46,127 nt of DNA from an uncultured Pseudoxanthomonas sp. (GTDB taxonomy: Bacteria; Pseudomonadota; Gammaproteobacteria; Xanthomonadales; Xanthomonadaceae): NCBI GenBank assembly GCA_946886405.1, contig CAMPIO010000020.1, forward strand, positions 1-46,127, given 5' to 3'. This document shows positions 17,920 through 25,763 of this stretch, piece by piece. Below the pieces are notes generated by a model, which ran no database searches, was not told where the DNA came from, and saw only the letters and a list, made by a program, of their open reading frames with translations. The translations under genes were made by a program, and so were the position numbers. How positions within the stretch are numbered: position 1 is the first letter of the stretch; each line of letters opens with the position of its first letter.

Positions 17920-18954
17920 TCAGGTGGCGCGCAACACCAGATGCGTCGGGAGCGTCTCGGACGTCGCCGCTTCGCCCTCGATGAGGGTTCGGACTTTGCG
18001 TGCCAGGAGCACCCCGGCATCGATGAAGTTCTGGTGCACGGACGTCAGCGGCGGCACGTAGGTGGCGCCCAGGGGGGTGTCGTCATAACCGATCACCGAG
18101 ACATCCTCCGGGACGCGGCGACCACGCTCGATCAGCGCACGGATAGCACCGATGGCCAACAGGTCGCTGGCCGCGAACAACGCGTCGACCTGCGGATTCG
18201 TCTCCAGCAGCGCATGCACGGCGTCCGCGCCGGCACTGACGGTAAAACTGGCGACGGTGGGCGTCAGTGGCGTGATGCCGTGCCGGGCCAGCGCGCTGCC
18301 GAACCCCTCCAGCCGCTCGGCGAACTCGCCATGCGCGGGATCGCCGAGGAAGGCGGGTCGCCGCCGGCCAAGTGCGATGAAGCGTTCGGCGGCCAGCGCA
18401 CCACCGCGCCGATTGTCGCTGCCCACCACGACCTGCGACTCGTGCCGACTCACCGCACCCCAGACGACCATCGGCCGCCCCCAGCGCTGCACTTCGTGCA
18501 TCGCATCTTCGTGCGCGCCCTGGCCAAGCAGGATCACGCCATCGGCCGCCTGCACGTTCGGTAGCGAACCGCCCTGCAGCGACGTCAGCAGCACGCTGTA
18601 ACCGGTGGAGGTCAATTCCTGGGTAATGCCGCCCAGCAGGTCGAGCGGATACGGCCCGGACATCTGCCGCTCCACCGTGGGCTTCATTTCCACCACCACC
18701 GCCACCGTCATGCTGCGACGAAGCTTGAGATTGCGCGCACTGACGTTGAACGCGTAACCGTACTGCTGCGCCACCTCGCGCACGCGGGCGCGCGTCTCGG
18801 CATTGACCAGTGGGCTGTCGCGCAGCGCGCGCGATACGGTGATCGCCGACACGCCGGCCACCTTCGCCAGGTCCGCCATGGTCAGGTGCGTGCCGGGCGT
18901 CGGCAGGTCGGCGCCCGCCCGCGGCTTGCGTTTGGCAGGGGGCTTGCGGGTCAT
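17920..18954 (-). CDS. LacI-family transcriptional repressor of the alpha-glucoside locus
   Basis: A 344-residue regulator. The ATG at 18952-18954 is chosen because it overlaps the stop of the DUF1801 gene as ATGA, although the frame stays open further upstream. The N terminus is basic and Pro-rich, then the LacI helix-turn-helix MADLAKVAGVSAITVSRALRDSPLVNAETRARV (split here: recognition part VSAITVSRALRD at about 35-46). The periplasmic-binding-protein-like sensor domain runs from about 78 and ends near VTSVHQNFIDAG-like and HLVLRAT elements. It probably represses the GH65 fusion gene through the tandem ATCGAT sites and responds to a disaccharide or glucose phosphate. Confidence 0.92.
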   Translation of the reverse strand: MTRKPPAKRKPRAGADLPTPGTHLTMADLAKVAGVSAITVSRALRDSPLVNAETRARVREVAQQYGYAFNVSARNLKLRRSMTVAVVVEMKPTVERQMSGPYPLDLLGGITQELTSTGYSVLLTSLQGGSLPNVQAADGVILLGQGAHEDAMHEVQRWGRPMVVWGAVSRHESQVVVGSDNRRGGALAAERFIALGRRRPAFLGDPAHGEFAERLEGFGSALARHGITPLTPTVASFTVSAGADAVHALLETNPQVDALFAASDLLAIGAIRALIERGRRVPEDVSVIGYDDTPLGATYVPPLTSVHQNFIDAGVLLARKVRTLIEGEAATSETLPTHLVLRAT

Positions 18955-19400
18955 TTCCGTGCGCGGCTGGCTTCGTAGTGTGCAATATGCACGTCGACAG
19001 GCGTCGATGCGATGACGGCACCGATGACCTCCGGGAGCAGATCGTCCAGGGATTTGAAGCGCAGGCAACTCTTGCCCATGTCGAGCTTCCGGCCGGCGTC
19101 CGCATACGCGTTGCGAAGCATCACGTCCTGCGCGGAATCCGCGTAACAGGTGGTGAGATACAACGCGTAGTACTGCTTCTGCGCGGCCAGCGCGACATAG
19201 GCGAGCGGCTGCTTGTTGTAGGTGGTCGGGTAGCGCGACAAAGGAATCTCCCAGCAGACCATGCCCCAGCTCATCGTCTCGACATAGCCTGCGGGCACGT
19301 GCCGGTTGACCAGGTCGCGTGCCGCCGACACCACCGCACGACGATCCTCTGGCAGCTCCGCCAGGTACTCGTCGACCGTCTTCGCCTTGCTGCTCGCCAT
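18951..19400 (-). CDS. DUF1801 family protein
   Basis: A 149-residue soluble protein from the ATG at 19398-19400 (MASSKAKTVDEYLAELPEDRRAVVSAARDLV). The pattern Vdeyla.LPe..R..v...R.lv...P.g..E.msWGM.C..iPls.YP.tYN.qPL.Y.aLA.QK.yyaLYL is diagnostic for DUF1801 (YdhG-like). The family is often linked to iron-related or unknown functions; no catalytic motif is visible. Its stop overlaps the LacI start by 4 bp, so translation is probably coupled, which is unusual company for a sugar regulator. Confidence 0.85.
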   Translation of the reverse strand: MASSKAKTVDEYLAELPEDRRAVVSAARDLVNRHVPAGYVETMSWGMVCWEIPLSRYPTTYNKQPLAYVALAAQKQYYALYLTTCYADSAQDVMLRNAYADAGRKLDMGKSCLRFKSLDDLLPEVIGAVIASTPVDVHIAHYEASRARK

Positions 19401-19707
19401 GGTGACACCCCTTGTTGCGCGAACAGTAACGCAGCCGCATCGCGGCGTCATGCCTTGCGTCGAAGCGGACAAAGGGCGCCGATGTTGCTTTGGTGACTGA
19501 ACGGACGGCCGTTCCATGCTCAGCGACATGCAGGCAGCGTGAAATCGCCACGCGAAACTGAAGGATATCCGCTGCATTCCCGGTTGATTCACGTCGCGGC
19601 GCAGTAAGCATTCATGCGCGGCTCGCTACCGTGCGCTCGCCCTGACGGCGATGGCATTCCTGCATCGCATGGACGGGACATAAGAAAACACAACAGGAGA
19701 TTCCTGC
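19401..19707. other. Intergenic region between DUF1801 and ompW
   Basis: A 307-bp gap with divergent genes on both sides. It contains one perfect dyad, GAACGG-ACGG-CCGTTC at 19499-19514, which could be an operator for an unidentified regulator. I found no convincing -35/-10 pair for either gene. An AGGAGA ribosome-binding site for ompW lies at about 19691-19696. Confidence 0.4.
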
Positions 19708-20343
19708 ATGAAGTCCATTCGAACCCTCACGATTGCCCTTGCCGCCCTTGTCGCCGCCCCCGCGGCCTTCGCACAGGATGCAAGCACCACCACCGAGTCC
19801 TCCGCCTACGGCAAGCGCTTCGCCGTCGTCGGTGGCGCCGCCATCCTCAAGCCCGACCGCGATCCCGCGCCCGGCCTGAAGATCGATGGTGACGTGGCCC
19901 CGGTGATCAGCGCCAGCTGGTACGCCACCGACAACATCGCCGTTGAACTGTGGGGTGCTGCCGACAAGTTCAACCATCGCGTGAAGGCCGATGGCGCCGG
20001 CAAGATCGGCACCGTCGACCAGCAGCCGCTCGCGCTGAGCGGCCAGTACCACTTCGGCGCGCCCGACCAGGTGATGCGTCCGTTCCTAGGCCTGGGCTAC
20101 TACGAGTCCAACTTCAGCAACGAGAGCCTCGGCGGAGACGGTGCACACGTGGGCCTGGAAACCGCCAAGGGCGCCATCGCCACGGCCGGCATGGACTTCA
20201 ACATCAACGAAACCTGGTTCGCGCGGACCGACGTGCGCTACATGAAGGGCGACGCCGGCGTGCGCGTGGCCGGTCAGAGTACCGGTGAAGAACTGACGAT
20301 CGATCCGTGGGTCGTGGGTGTGGGTATCGGCGCGCGCTTCTGA
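19708..20343 (+). CDS. ompW: OmpW family outer-membrane protein
   Basis: A 211-residue protein with signal peptide MKSIRTLTIALAALVAAPAAFA, cleaved before QD. The mature part has the eight-stranded OmpW barrel features: GGAAILKP near the N terminus, ISASWYATDNIAVEL, the loop after LALSGQYHF with RPFLGLGYYESNFSNE, and terminal VGIGARF. OmpW proteins form small hydrophobic channels in the outer membrane. An AGGAGA site precedes the ATG. A strong UUCG-loop terminator follows. Confidence 0.9.
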   Translation: MKSIRTLTIALAALVAAPAAFAQDASTTTESSAYGKRFAVVGGAAILKPDRDPAPGLKIDGDVAPVISASWYATDNIAVELWGAADKFNHRVKADGAGKIGTVDQQPLALSGQYHFGAPDQVMRPFLGLGYYESNFSNESLGGDGAHVGLETAKGAIATAGMDFNINETWFARTDVRYMKGDAGVRVAGQSTGEELTIDPWVVGVGIGARF

Positions 20344-20367
20344 TCCATTGCTCCAACGCGCCGATAG

Positions 20368-20397
20368 GGCGGCGGGCCTTCGGGTCCGCCGCCTTTT
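20368..20397 (+). terminator. Intrinsic terminator of ompW
   Basis: Stem GGCGGCGG/CCGCCGCC (20368-20375 with 20386-20393), extended inward to a TTCG-type loop, followed by TTTTC. It lies 25 bp past the ompW stop. Confidence 0.85.
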
Positions 20398-20407
20398 CAT
20401 TGCCCCA

Positions 20408-20965
20408 TCAACGCGCGCTGTACCCGCGCAACCGCTCCAGGCGCGCTACACGCCACTTCGCACCCCACGCGTAGACCAGGTAATAGCCGAGCAACAGGCC
20501 GCCGACCGCCAACAGGCTGCCATGTCCACTCAACAAGGCATGCGTGGCGGGCACGCTCTCCGAACGCCAGTACTCCACCATCTGGACCACTCCCCACACA
20601 ATGCGTGCGGCGACGATGACGACCAGCAGCAGCGCCAGCCAGGCATTGGGCTGGTAGAACACGCCCTGTGGCGCGACCTCCCAGCGCGTCAGCCACAGGC
20701 CGAGCAGACCCAGCACGATGCCGGCCAGCAATCCCGCGCCCGCCCCCAGCAGGCTGTCAGGCCACCAGATCAGGCCGAAGGCGCTGACGGCAAGGAAAAT
20801 GGCGACCGATACCAGCAGGCTCCAGGCGTTGAGCGCCAGCAGCCAGCCTCGCGCCATCCGGCGCGCACGGCCGTAGCGGTAGCGCTGCCACAGCGAGAGC
20901 GGCAGCAATATCACCCACAGCGCGAGCAGCAGGAAGACGAACAGCAGGACGAGGACGATAGGCAT
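20408..20965 (-). CDS. Membrane protein, possibly CcdC/DUF1453-like
   Basis: A 185-residue protein from the ATG at 20963-20965 (MPIVLVLLFVFLLLALWVILLPL). It has five hydrophobic segments and a basic cytoplasmic stretch (RYRYGRARRMARG) after the first. The part TRWEVAPQGVFYQPNAWLALLLVVIVAARIVWG resembles the CcdC/DUF1453 pattern (split: FYQPNAWLALLL and VAARIVWG). No function is known. A TTG start 18 bp upstream is possible. It lies 30 bp downstream of the EamA gene and is probably cotranscribed with it. Confidence 0.65.
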   Translation of the reverse strand: MPIVLVLLFVFLLLALWVILLPLSLWQRYRYGRARRMARGWLLALNAWSLLVSVAIFLAVSAFGLIWWPDSLLGAGAGLLAGIVLGLLGLWLTRWEVAPQGVFYQPNAWLALLLVVIVAARIVWGVVQMVEYWRSESVPATHALLSGHGSLLAVGGLLLGYYLVYAWGAKWRVARLERLRGYSAR

Positions 20966-20995
20966 GCCCTCATGATGCCGCAAAACAGCACGACG

Positions 20996-21880
20996 TCAGG
21001 GATGCTCTGCTTCCACGTGCACCTTTTCACGCCGCAGCAGGTAGAGCCCGCTCGCCACGATGATGCCTGCGCCGATCCAGGTCACGCCGTCCGGCAACAC
21101 CGACCACAGCGCGACGTCCAGCAGTACGCCCCACACCAGCGCGGTGTACTCCAGCGGCGCGATCAATGACGCCTCGCCACGGCGGAAAGCTTCGGTCAGC
21201 GCCACCTGGGCGAGCGAACCGGACACCCCGACGCCTGCGATGATCCAGCCATGCGCGGGCTGCAACGCCTTCCACGCCGGCAGCGCGAGCAACCATGCAC
21301 CCAGCGACAGCAGCACCACGAACCAGAACACCATCGCCTGCGTGCTGTCCCGTTGCGCCAGCATGCGCACGGTGATGGCGCCCATCGCATAGCAGATGGC
21401 CGCGATCAGGATCGCCAGTCCGCCGCCGGTCAACATGCCGTCACCGGTCGGCCGCAGGATCACCAGCACACCGACCAGGCCGATGCCGATCGCAGTCCAG
21501 CGCGCCGCACCCACCTTCTCCTTCAGCAGCGGCCCCGCCATCGCCGTGACCAGCAGCGGCGCGACGAAGGTGATCGCGTAGGCCGTGGACAACGGCATGG
21601 TGCGCAGGCCGTAGACGAAGCCGACCATCATCGCGATGCCCAGCGCGCCACGGAACAGGTGCAGCGGCCAGTGCACGCGCAGGAGCGATCGCACCGGCAC
21701 GGTCGCCAGTACCCACAGGGTGACCAGCGGCAGCGAGGACAGCCCGCGAAGGGCCGCCACCTGCAGCGGCGGATAGTGCGAGGACAGCAGCTTCAGGCCC
21801 GCGTCCATCAGGGCGAACATGAGTACGGCCGCGAGCATCAGCAGGACGGCGGAAGCGAGCGAGGAGCGGGGAGCGGGCAT
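20996..21880 (-). CDS. EamA/DMT-family membrane exporter
   Basis: A 294-residue protein with ten hydrophobic segments in two homologous EamA halves (about 10-135 and 150-285). The first half ends in LKEKVGAARWTAIGIGLVGV and the second contains the corresponding ALVWGVLLDVALW...WIGAGIIVASG. Relatives export amino acids, nucleotides or drugs; no substrate can be named. The start ATG at 21878-21880 gives the standard short N terminus. The divergent DUF2306 gene begins 77 bp away. Confidence 0.88.
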   Translation of the reverse strand: MPAPRSSLASAVLLMLAAVLMFALMDAGLKLLSSHYPPLQVAALRGLSSLPLVTLWVLATVPVRSLLRVHWPLHLFRGALGIAMMVGFVYGLRTMPLSTAYAITFVAPLLVTAMAGPLLKEKVGAARWTAIGIGLVGVLVILRPTGDGMLTGGGLAILIAAICYAMGAITVRMLAQRDSTQAMVFWFVVLLSLGAWLLALPAWKALQPAHGWIIAGVGVSGSLAQVALTEAFRRGEASLIAPLEYTALVWGVLLDVALWSVLPDGVTWIGAGIIVASGLYLLRREKVHVEAEHP

Positions 21881-21957
21881 GCGCCATTATCGCCTTGGCC
21901 GGCCGCGCTCCGCCCGCGTGCGCTACCCTTCGTGCACCCACCCGCGCAGGCCGGCTG

Positions 21958-22671
21958 ATGACAGGGACCTCTCCAGGCAATACGGCATCGCCCCGCTCCC
22001 GCTTTGTCCTGCGTCTGGCCTGGGTCGTGCTGTGGCTACTGCTGGGAATCGCCAGCGTCGAGTTCCTGATGGCCGCCTACGGCAAGTACCGGCACCTCGA
22101 TTCGGCCGCCTACGGCATGTTCATGACACGCCGTGGCTGGCTGTGGATGCATCTTGCCGGCGGCCTCACGACCGTGCTGCTGGGCCCGGTGCAGTTCTTC
22201 ACGCAATGGCGCCGGCGCCAACCGCGCCTGCATCGCCTGACGGGCCGCGTCTACCTGGCCGGCATGCTGGTCGCCGCGACGGGGGCTGCGGGACTGATCG
22301 CCACATCGCCGGCGCCGTTCGCCATCCGACTCGCGTTCTCGGCGACCGCACTCGCCTGGCTGACCACCGCGCTCACCGGACTGGTCGCCATCCTCCGTGG
22401 CGCGGTGGACCGGCACCGCCGCTGGATGATCCGCAACTACGCGGTAACGCTGGCACCGATCTTCTTCCGCCTGTCGCTGCCCGTTGCCATCGCAAGCGGA
22501 CTGGCACCGTCGCCGACCCTGATCGCCACCCTGCTCTGGTGCAGCTGGATCGCTCCCCTGCTTGTGTGCGAAACCGTCCGCCGCCTTGCGGGCCGGTGGC
22601 ATCCCGCACGCACACGGCCTTCGGCAGAGGATGCCGCTTCCCGGCGCGCGGTAGAATTCCGCGCCCGGTAA
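21958..22671 (+). CDS. DUF2306 family membrane protein
   Basis: A 237-residue membrane protein from the ATG at 21958. It has about seven hydrophobic segments. The family-defining core is WMHLAGGLTTVLLGPVQFF (His and a GP-Q-F motif), R..P.LHRLTGRVYLAGM, and later DRHRRWMIRNYAVTLAPIFFR. Conserved histidines at the membrane face suggest haem or metal binding, but this is unproven. An upstream GTG-type extension would lack hydrophobic or family features. It is followed 12 bp later by yajQ, so the two may be cotranscribed. Confidence 0.78.
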   Translation: MTGTSPGNTASPRSRFVLRLAWVVLWLLLGIASVEFLMAAYGKYRHLDSAAYGMFMTRRGWLWMHLAGGLTTVLLGPVQFFTQWRRRQPRLHRLTGRVYLAGMLVAATGAAGLIATSPAPFAIRLAFSATALAWLTTALTGLVAILRGAVDRHRRWMIRNYAVTLAPIFFRLSLPVAIASGLAPSPTLIATLLWCSWIAPLLVCETVRRLAGRWHPARTRPSAEDAASRRAVEFRAR

Positions 22672-22683
22672 CAGGATCTCCCC

Positions 22684-23166
22684 ATGCCCTCCTTCGACGT
22701 CGTCTCCGAAGTCAACGTCCACGAGCTGACCAACGCCGTGGACCAGGCCAACCGCGAACTGTCCACCCGCTTCGACTTCAAGGGCGTGGATGCCAAGTTC
22801 GCGCTGGAAGACAAGCTGATCACCCAGTCCGCGCCCAGCGATTTCCAGCTCAAGCAGATGACCGACATCCTGCGCGCGCGCCTGATCGCCCGCCAGATCG
22901 ACGCCCGCTGCCTGGACTTCGGCGACGTGGAAACCAACCTCGCCGGCGCCCGCCAGAAGGTCACCGTCCAGCAAGGCATCGAGCAGAAGCTGGCCAAGAA
23001 GATCGTCGGCACCATCAAGGACGCCAAACTCAAGGTGGAAGCGCAGATCAACGGCGACAAGCTGCGCATCACCGGCAAGAAGCGCGACGACCTGCAGGAC
23101 GTCATCGCCCTGCTGAAGAAGACCGAGTTCGAACTGCCGCTGCAGTTCGACAACTTCCGTGACTGA
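22684..23166 (+). CDS. yajQ: YajQ family nucleotide-binding protein (cyclic di-GMP effector in Xanthomonas)
   Basis: A 160-residue soluble protein with two ferredoxin-like domains, starting MPSFDVVSEVNVHELTNAVDQ, the conserved YajQ (UPF0234) opening. Other landmarks are RFDFKGV, KQQ-type VTVQQGIEQKLAKKIV, and the conserved C terminus ALLKKTEFELPLQFDNFRD. In Xanthomonas campestris a close homologue binds cyclic di-GMP and controls virulence genes through a transcription factor; this is established for the family, not shown here. Its last 8 bp overlap the DUF1415 gene. Confidence 0.96.
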   Translation: MPSFDVVSEVNVHELTNAVDQANRELSTRFDFKGVDAKFALEDKLITQSAPSDFQLKQMTDILRARLIARQIDARCLDFGDVETNLAGARQKVTVQQGIEQKLAKKIVGTIKDAKLKVEAQINGDKLRITGKKRDDLQDVIALLKKTEFELPLQFDNFRD

Positions 23167-23719
23167 TACCCCACTCGCGCCCGCGGGCGGCGATCCGATC
23201 GACGCGACCCGCCGCTGGGTGGAGCGCGCGGTGATCGGGCTGAACCTGTGCCCGTTCGCCAAGGCGGTGTACGTGAAGCAGCAGGTGCGCTTCGTGCTGA
23301 GCGATGCCAGCACACCCGAAGCCCTGCTGGAGGAACTGGCCGAAGAACTGGTGCTGCTGCGCGACACCGATCCCGAGCAGGTCGACACCACGCTGATCGT
23401 GCATCCGGATGTGTTGACGGATTTCCTGGACTACAACGACTTCCTCGACAACGCGGACGCTGCGGTCGAGGCGCTCGACCTGCAGGGCGTCATCCAGGTG
23501 GCCAGCTTCCACCCCGACTACCAGTTCGCCGGCACCATGCCGGACGACATCAGCAACTACACCAACCGTTCGCCCTACCCCACCCTGCACCTGCTGCGCG
23601 AAGCCAGCATCGACCGCGCGGTGGAAGCCTTCCCGGACGCCGACGTGATCGTCGAGCGCAACGTGAAGACGCTGGATGCACTGGGACATGCAGGGTGGGC
23701 GAAGCTGTTCGCGGAGTGA
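23159..23719 (+). CDS. DUF1415 family protein
   Basis: A 186-residue soluble protein starting at a GTG (23159) that overlaps the yajQ stop by 8 bp, so translation is probably coupled. It has the DUF1415 landmarks T.RWVE.AVIGLNLCPFAKA (conserved Cys), LIVHP near residue 80, DYNDFLDN..A, GVIQVASFHPDYQF, and NRSPYPTLHLLREASI. Two Cys/His-containing motifs hint at a redox or metal role, but the function is unknown. Pairing with yajQ suggests a linked role. Confidence 0.88.
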   Translation: MTDTPLAPAGGDPIDATRRWVERAVIGLNLCPFAKAVYVKQQVRFVLSDASTPEALLEELAEELVLLRDTDPEQVDTTLIVHPDVLTDFLDYNDFLDNADAAVEALDLQGVIQVASFHPDYQFAGTMPDDISNYTNRSPYPTLHLLREASIDRAVEAFPDADVIVERNVKTLDALGHAGWAKLFAE

Positions 23720-23737
23720 GCGAGGTCTGGCTCTTCC

Positions 23738-23763
23738 GTAGGAGCGACGTAAGTCGCGACCGC
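23738..23763 (+). repeat. REP element, left flank of the RAYT gene (family B)
   Basis: A 26-bp element beginning GTAGGAGCGACG and containing the hairpin GCGAC-GTAA-GTCGC. It is the exact inverse of 24350-24375. A GTAG head before a short palindrome is the known recognition format of RAYT transposases. Confidence 0.9.
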
Positions 23764-23797
23764 CGACCGTCCGCCCCATAGCGCCGTCATCGCTCTT

Positions 23798-24304
23798 CTA
23801 GGCCTGGACCCACACCGCATCCCAGTACGGGTAGCTTCCGATCCGATCAACCAATCCAGCGCGCAATGGATTGGCGACCAGGTAACGCGCGGCGGCCCGA
23901 AGGCCATCATCCGAACGGATCGCGCGATCATGGAAGCCAGGTGCCCACACATGTCGCGGACGTTCGGGCCTGCCCGTCGCGCGTGACGTATTGGTCTTCA
24001 GGCGCTGCACGCAGACGGACAGGGATTCCATAGCGCCCAACTCGATCAGCCCATGCCAGTGATCCGGCATGAGCACCCACGCCAACAGCCGGGAGCGATA
24101 CCAGAGCCGCTTGTCGGTAATCGCGCACGCCACAGCATGTGCCACCGCTGGGTCTGCGAACAGTGGCCTGCGATCGCGCGTGACGAATGTGACTAGATAC
24201 ACCTGTCCGGATACCGATGCGCGGCCCCGGCGAAGCGCGGCATGGCCGTGAGGCGTCATTTCCGTCATGCGGTCCATGTCCGCCAGCATGGCGAGACACC
24301 GCAT
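23798..24304 (-). CDS. REP-associated tyrosine transposase (RAYT, Y1 HUH family)
   Basis: A 168-residue IS200/IS605-related transposase. The HUH motif is His82-Trp83-His84 in MPDHWHGLIEL, and the single catalytic Tyr is Tyr141 in AARYLVANPLRAGLV, both in the positions and spacing known for RAYTs. RAYTs nick single-stranded REP sequences at the GTAG side and are thought to spread REPs. The reading frame is intact. The start is uncertain: ATGs at residues 1, 6, 10, 13 and 16 all lack a clear ribosome-binding site. The gene is flanked by its probable substrate REPs. Confidence 0.93.
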   Translation of the reverse strand: MRCLAMLADMDRMTEMTPHGHAALRRGRASVSGQVYLVTFVTRDRRPLFADPAVAHAVACAITDKRLWYRSRLLAWVLMPDHWHGLIELGAMESLSVCVQRLKTNTSRATGRPERPRHVWAPGFHDRAIRSDDGLRAAARYLVANPLRAGLVDRIGSYPYWDAVWVQA

Positions 24305-24349
24305 CCAACGACATCAGCAGATGACAAACATGCGGGTAGGATTTGCCGT

Positions 24350-24375
24350 GCGGTCGCGACTTACGTCGCTCCTAC
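24350..24375 (-). repeat. REP element, right flank of the RAYT gene (family B)
   Basis: Exact inverse of 23738-23763. Its terminal GTAG (minus strand, 24375-24372) supplies the TAG stop codon of the HAD gene, so insertion or drift of this REP has fixed the C terminus of that protein. Confidence 0.9.
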
Positions 24376-25055
24376 AGTGGCAATGCAAGTCGCTGGGCCA
24401 GCAGCGCCTGCGCCTCACACAGCGACCGCAGGATGGTGTGTCCCAGCGCACGCACGGCGGCGTCCGGTTCCAGCAAGTCGGGGATCTGGATCGGATGCAT
24501 GCCGGCGGCGAGCGCGGCGCGCACGCCGGTGGGCGAATCCTCCAGCACCAGGCACCGCACCGGCTCGATGCCCAGCGTGCGTGCCGCCAGAAGATAGACA
24601 TCGGGTGCAGGTTTGGGATGTTCGACGTCGCTGCTGGTGCAGACCGCGTCGAAGTACGGCAACAGCTGCGAGGCTTCCAGCTTGCGTAGTGCCAGTGGCC
24701 GTCGGGTGGACGTTGCAACGGCGCGCGGAATGCCGCGCGACCGCAGGAAATCCAGCATCTCGATGATGCCGGGCCGATGTGGCACCCCTGCGGCCACGAC
24801 GGCGTCGTACAACGCATGCGAGCGCTGCAGGACCAGGTCGCGCTGCGCTTCGCCCACCGCTTCATCCAGCAGGTGCCGGCATACGGCCTCACTGTGGCCC
24901 ACCATGGACAGCCACAGCACGTCGGGAAGATCATGACCTTGTTCGCGTGCAGCCGCTGCCAGGCAACCGATGATTGCGCGTTCGCTGTCCAGCATCAGGC
25001 CGTCCATGTCGAAGATCACCGCCTCGGGCACGAACGGCAGGTGTACGGGGCTCAC
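24372..25055 (-). CDS. HAD-superfamily hydrolase, phosphatase/beta-phosphoglucomutase-like
   Basis: A 227-residue HAD subfamily IA protein. The start is a GTG (25053-25055) that overlaps the rsuA stop as GTGA, with GAGGGGAG just upstream. Motif I is VIFDMDGLMLDSE (nucleophile Asp16, acid Asp18), motif II is ATST, motif III Lys is in EHPKPAPDVY, and motif IV is VLEDSPTGVRAA. The small alpha-helical cap marks it as a sugar-phosphate or nucleotide phosphatase; the substrate is unknown. It is the third gene of rsmC-rsuA-HAD. Its stop codon lies inside a REP, so the C terminus may differ from relatives. Confidence 0.88.
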   Translation of the reverse strand: MSPVHLPFVPEAVIFDMDGLMLDSERAIIGCLAAAAREQGHDLPDVLWLSMVGHSEAVCRHLLDEAVGEAQRDLVLQRSHALYDAVVAAGVPHRPGIIEMLDFLRSRGIPRAVATSTRRPLALRKLEASQLLPYFDAVCTSSDVEHPKPAPDVYLLAARTLGIEPVRCLVLEDSPTGVRAALAAGMHPIQIPDLLEPDAAVRALGHTILRSLCEAQALLAQRLALPL

Positions 25056-25759
25056 GCGCTCCCCTCGAACAGCTGGCGGAGATCGTCCTCGCCCAGGAGA
25101 CGCCATTGCCCCGGCTCGAGGTCGCCCAGCGTCAGTCCTCCAATGCGACTGCGATGCAATGCCTCCACATGGTTGCCGACGGCGGCGAACATGCGGCGCA
25201 CCTGGTGGTACCGACCTTCGGTAAGCGTGACCTGCGCATGGCGCGGGTCGGTCACGTGCAACCCGGCCGGTGCCAGCGGCGTCTGCTCGGATTCCAGCAT
25301 CAACGTACCGCTGGCGAAGACCGCGCCTTCATCGCCGCGCAGGTCCTGCGCCAGCGTGACGTCATAGACCTTGGGCAGGTTGGCCTTCGGCGAGATGATC
25401 CGGTGCAGCAGTCCACCGTCGTCGGTGAGCAGCAGCAGGCCGCTGGTCTCGCGGTCGAGTCGCCCGACCGTGGACAGCACCGGCGAGCGATCGCGGAAGC
25501 GCGACGGGAACAGGTCGTAGACGATGCGGCCGGTGTCCTTGGTGGAGCAGGTGTAGCCGACGGGCTTGTGCAACAGGATCGCCAGCCCCGGTGCAGGATC
25601 GAGCGGCTCGCCGTCCACGCGGATGGTGTCGTGGTCCACCGGGTCGTCGGCGTACAGCACCTCGCCCGCCGCATCGGTGATACGGCCTTCGCGGAACATC
25701 CACTGCACGTCCTTGCGACTGCCATAGCCGAGGTTGGCGATGTGCTTGACGATCTTCAT
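25052..25759 (-). CDS. rsuA: 16S rRNA pseudouridine(516) synthase, RsuA family
   Basis: A 235-residue enzyme, the size of E. coli RsuA (231). The start is the ATG at 25757-25759 (MKIVKHIANLGYGSRKDV), which opens an S4-like RNA-binding domain. The catalytic Asp is Asp102 in GRLDRETSGLLLLT, with LLHKPVGY before it and RYHQVRRMFAAVGNHV after it, all in family positions. It is expected to make pseudouridine 516 in 16S rRNA. It lies 4 bp after rsmC and overlaps the HAD gene, forming a tight operon. Confidence 0.93.
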   Translation of the reverse strand: MKIVKHIANLGYGSRKDVQWMFREGRITDAAGEVLYADDPVDHDTIRVDGEPLDPAPGLAILLHKPVGYTCSTKDTGRIVYDLFPSRFRDRSPVLSTVGRLDRETSGLLLLTDDGGLLHRIISPKANLPKVYDVTLAQDLRGDEGAVFASGTLMLESEQTPLAPAGLHVTDPRHAQVTLTEGRYHQVRRMFAAVGNHVEALHRSRIGGLTLGDLEPGQWRLLGEDDLRQLFEGSA

Positions 25760-25763
25760 GCCC

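Larger units (their letters stand above)
23738..24375. mobile_element. RAYT locus bounded by perfect 26-bp inverted REPs
   Basis: The transposase gene lies between two REP copies in inverted orientation that match at all 26 positions. Together they form a REPIN-like unit of 638 bp. Its right end lies inside the last codons of the HAD gene. Confidence 0.85.

Noticed and set aside
18955..19611. N-terminal extension of the LacI gene to 563 residues
   Set aside because: It lies over the DUF1801 gene in another frame; the LacI helix-turn-helix starts shortly after the ATG at 18954 and the ATGA overlap fits an operon.
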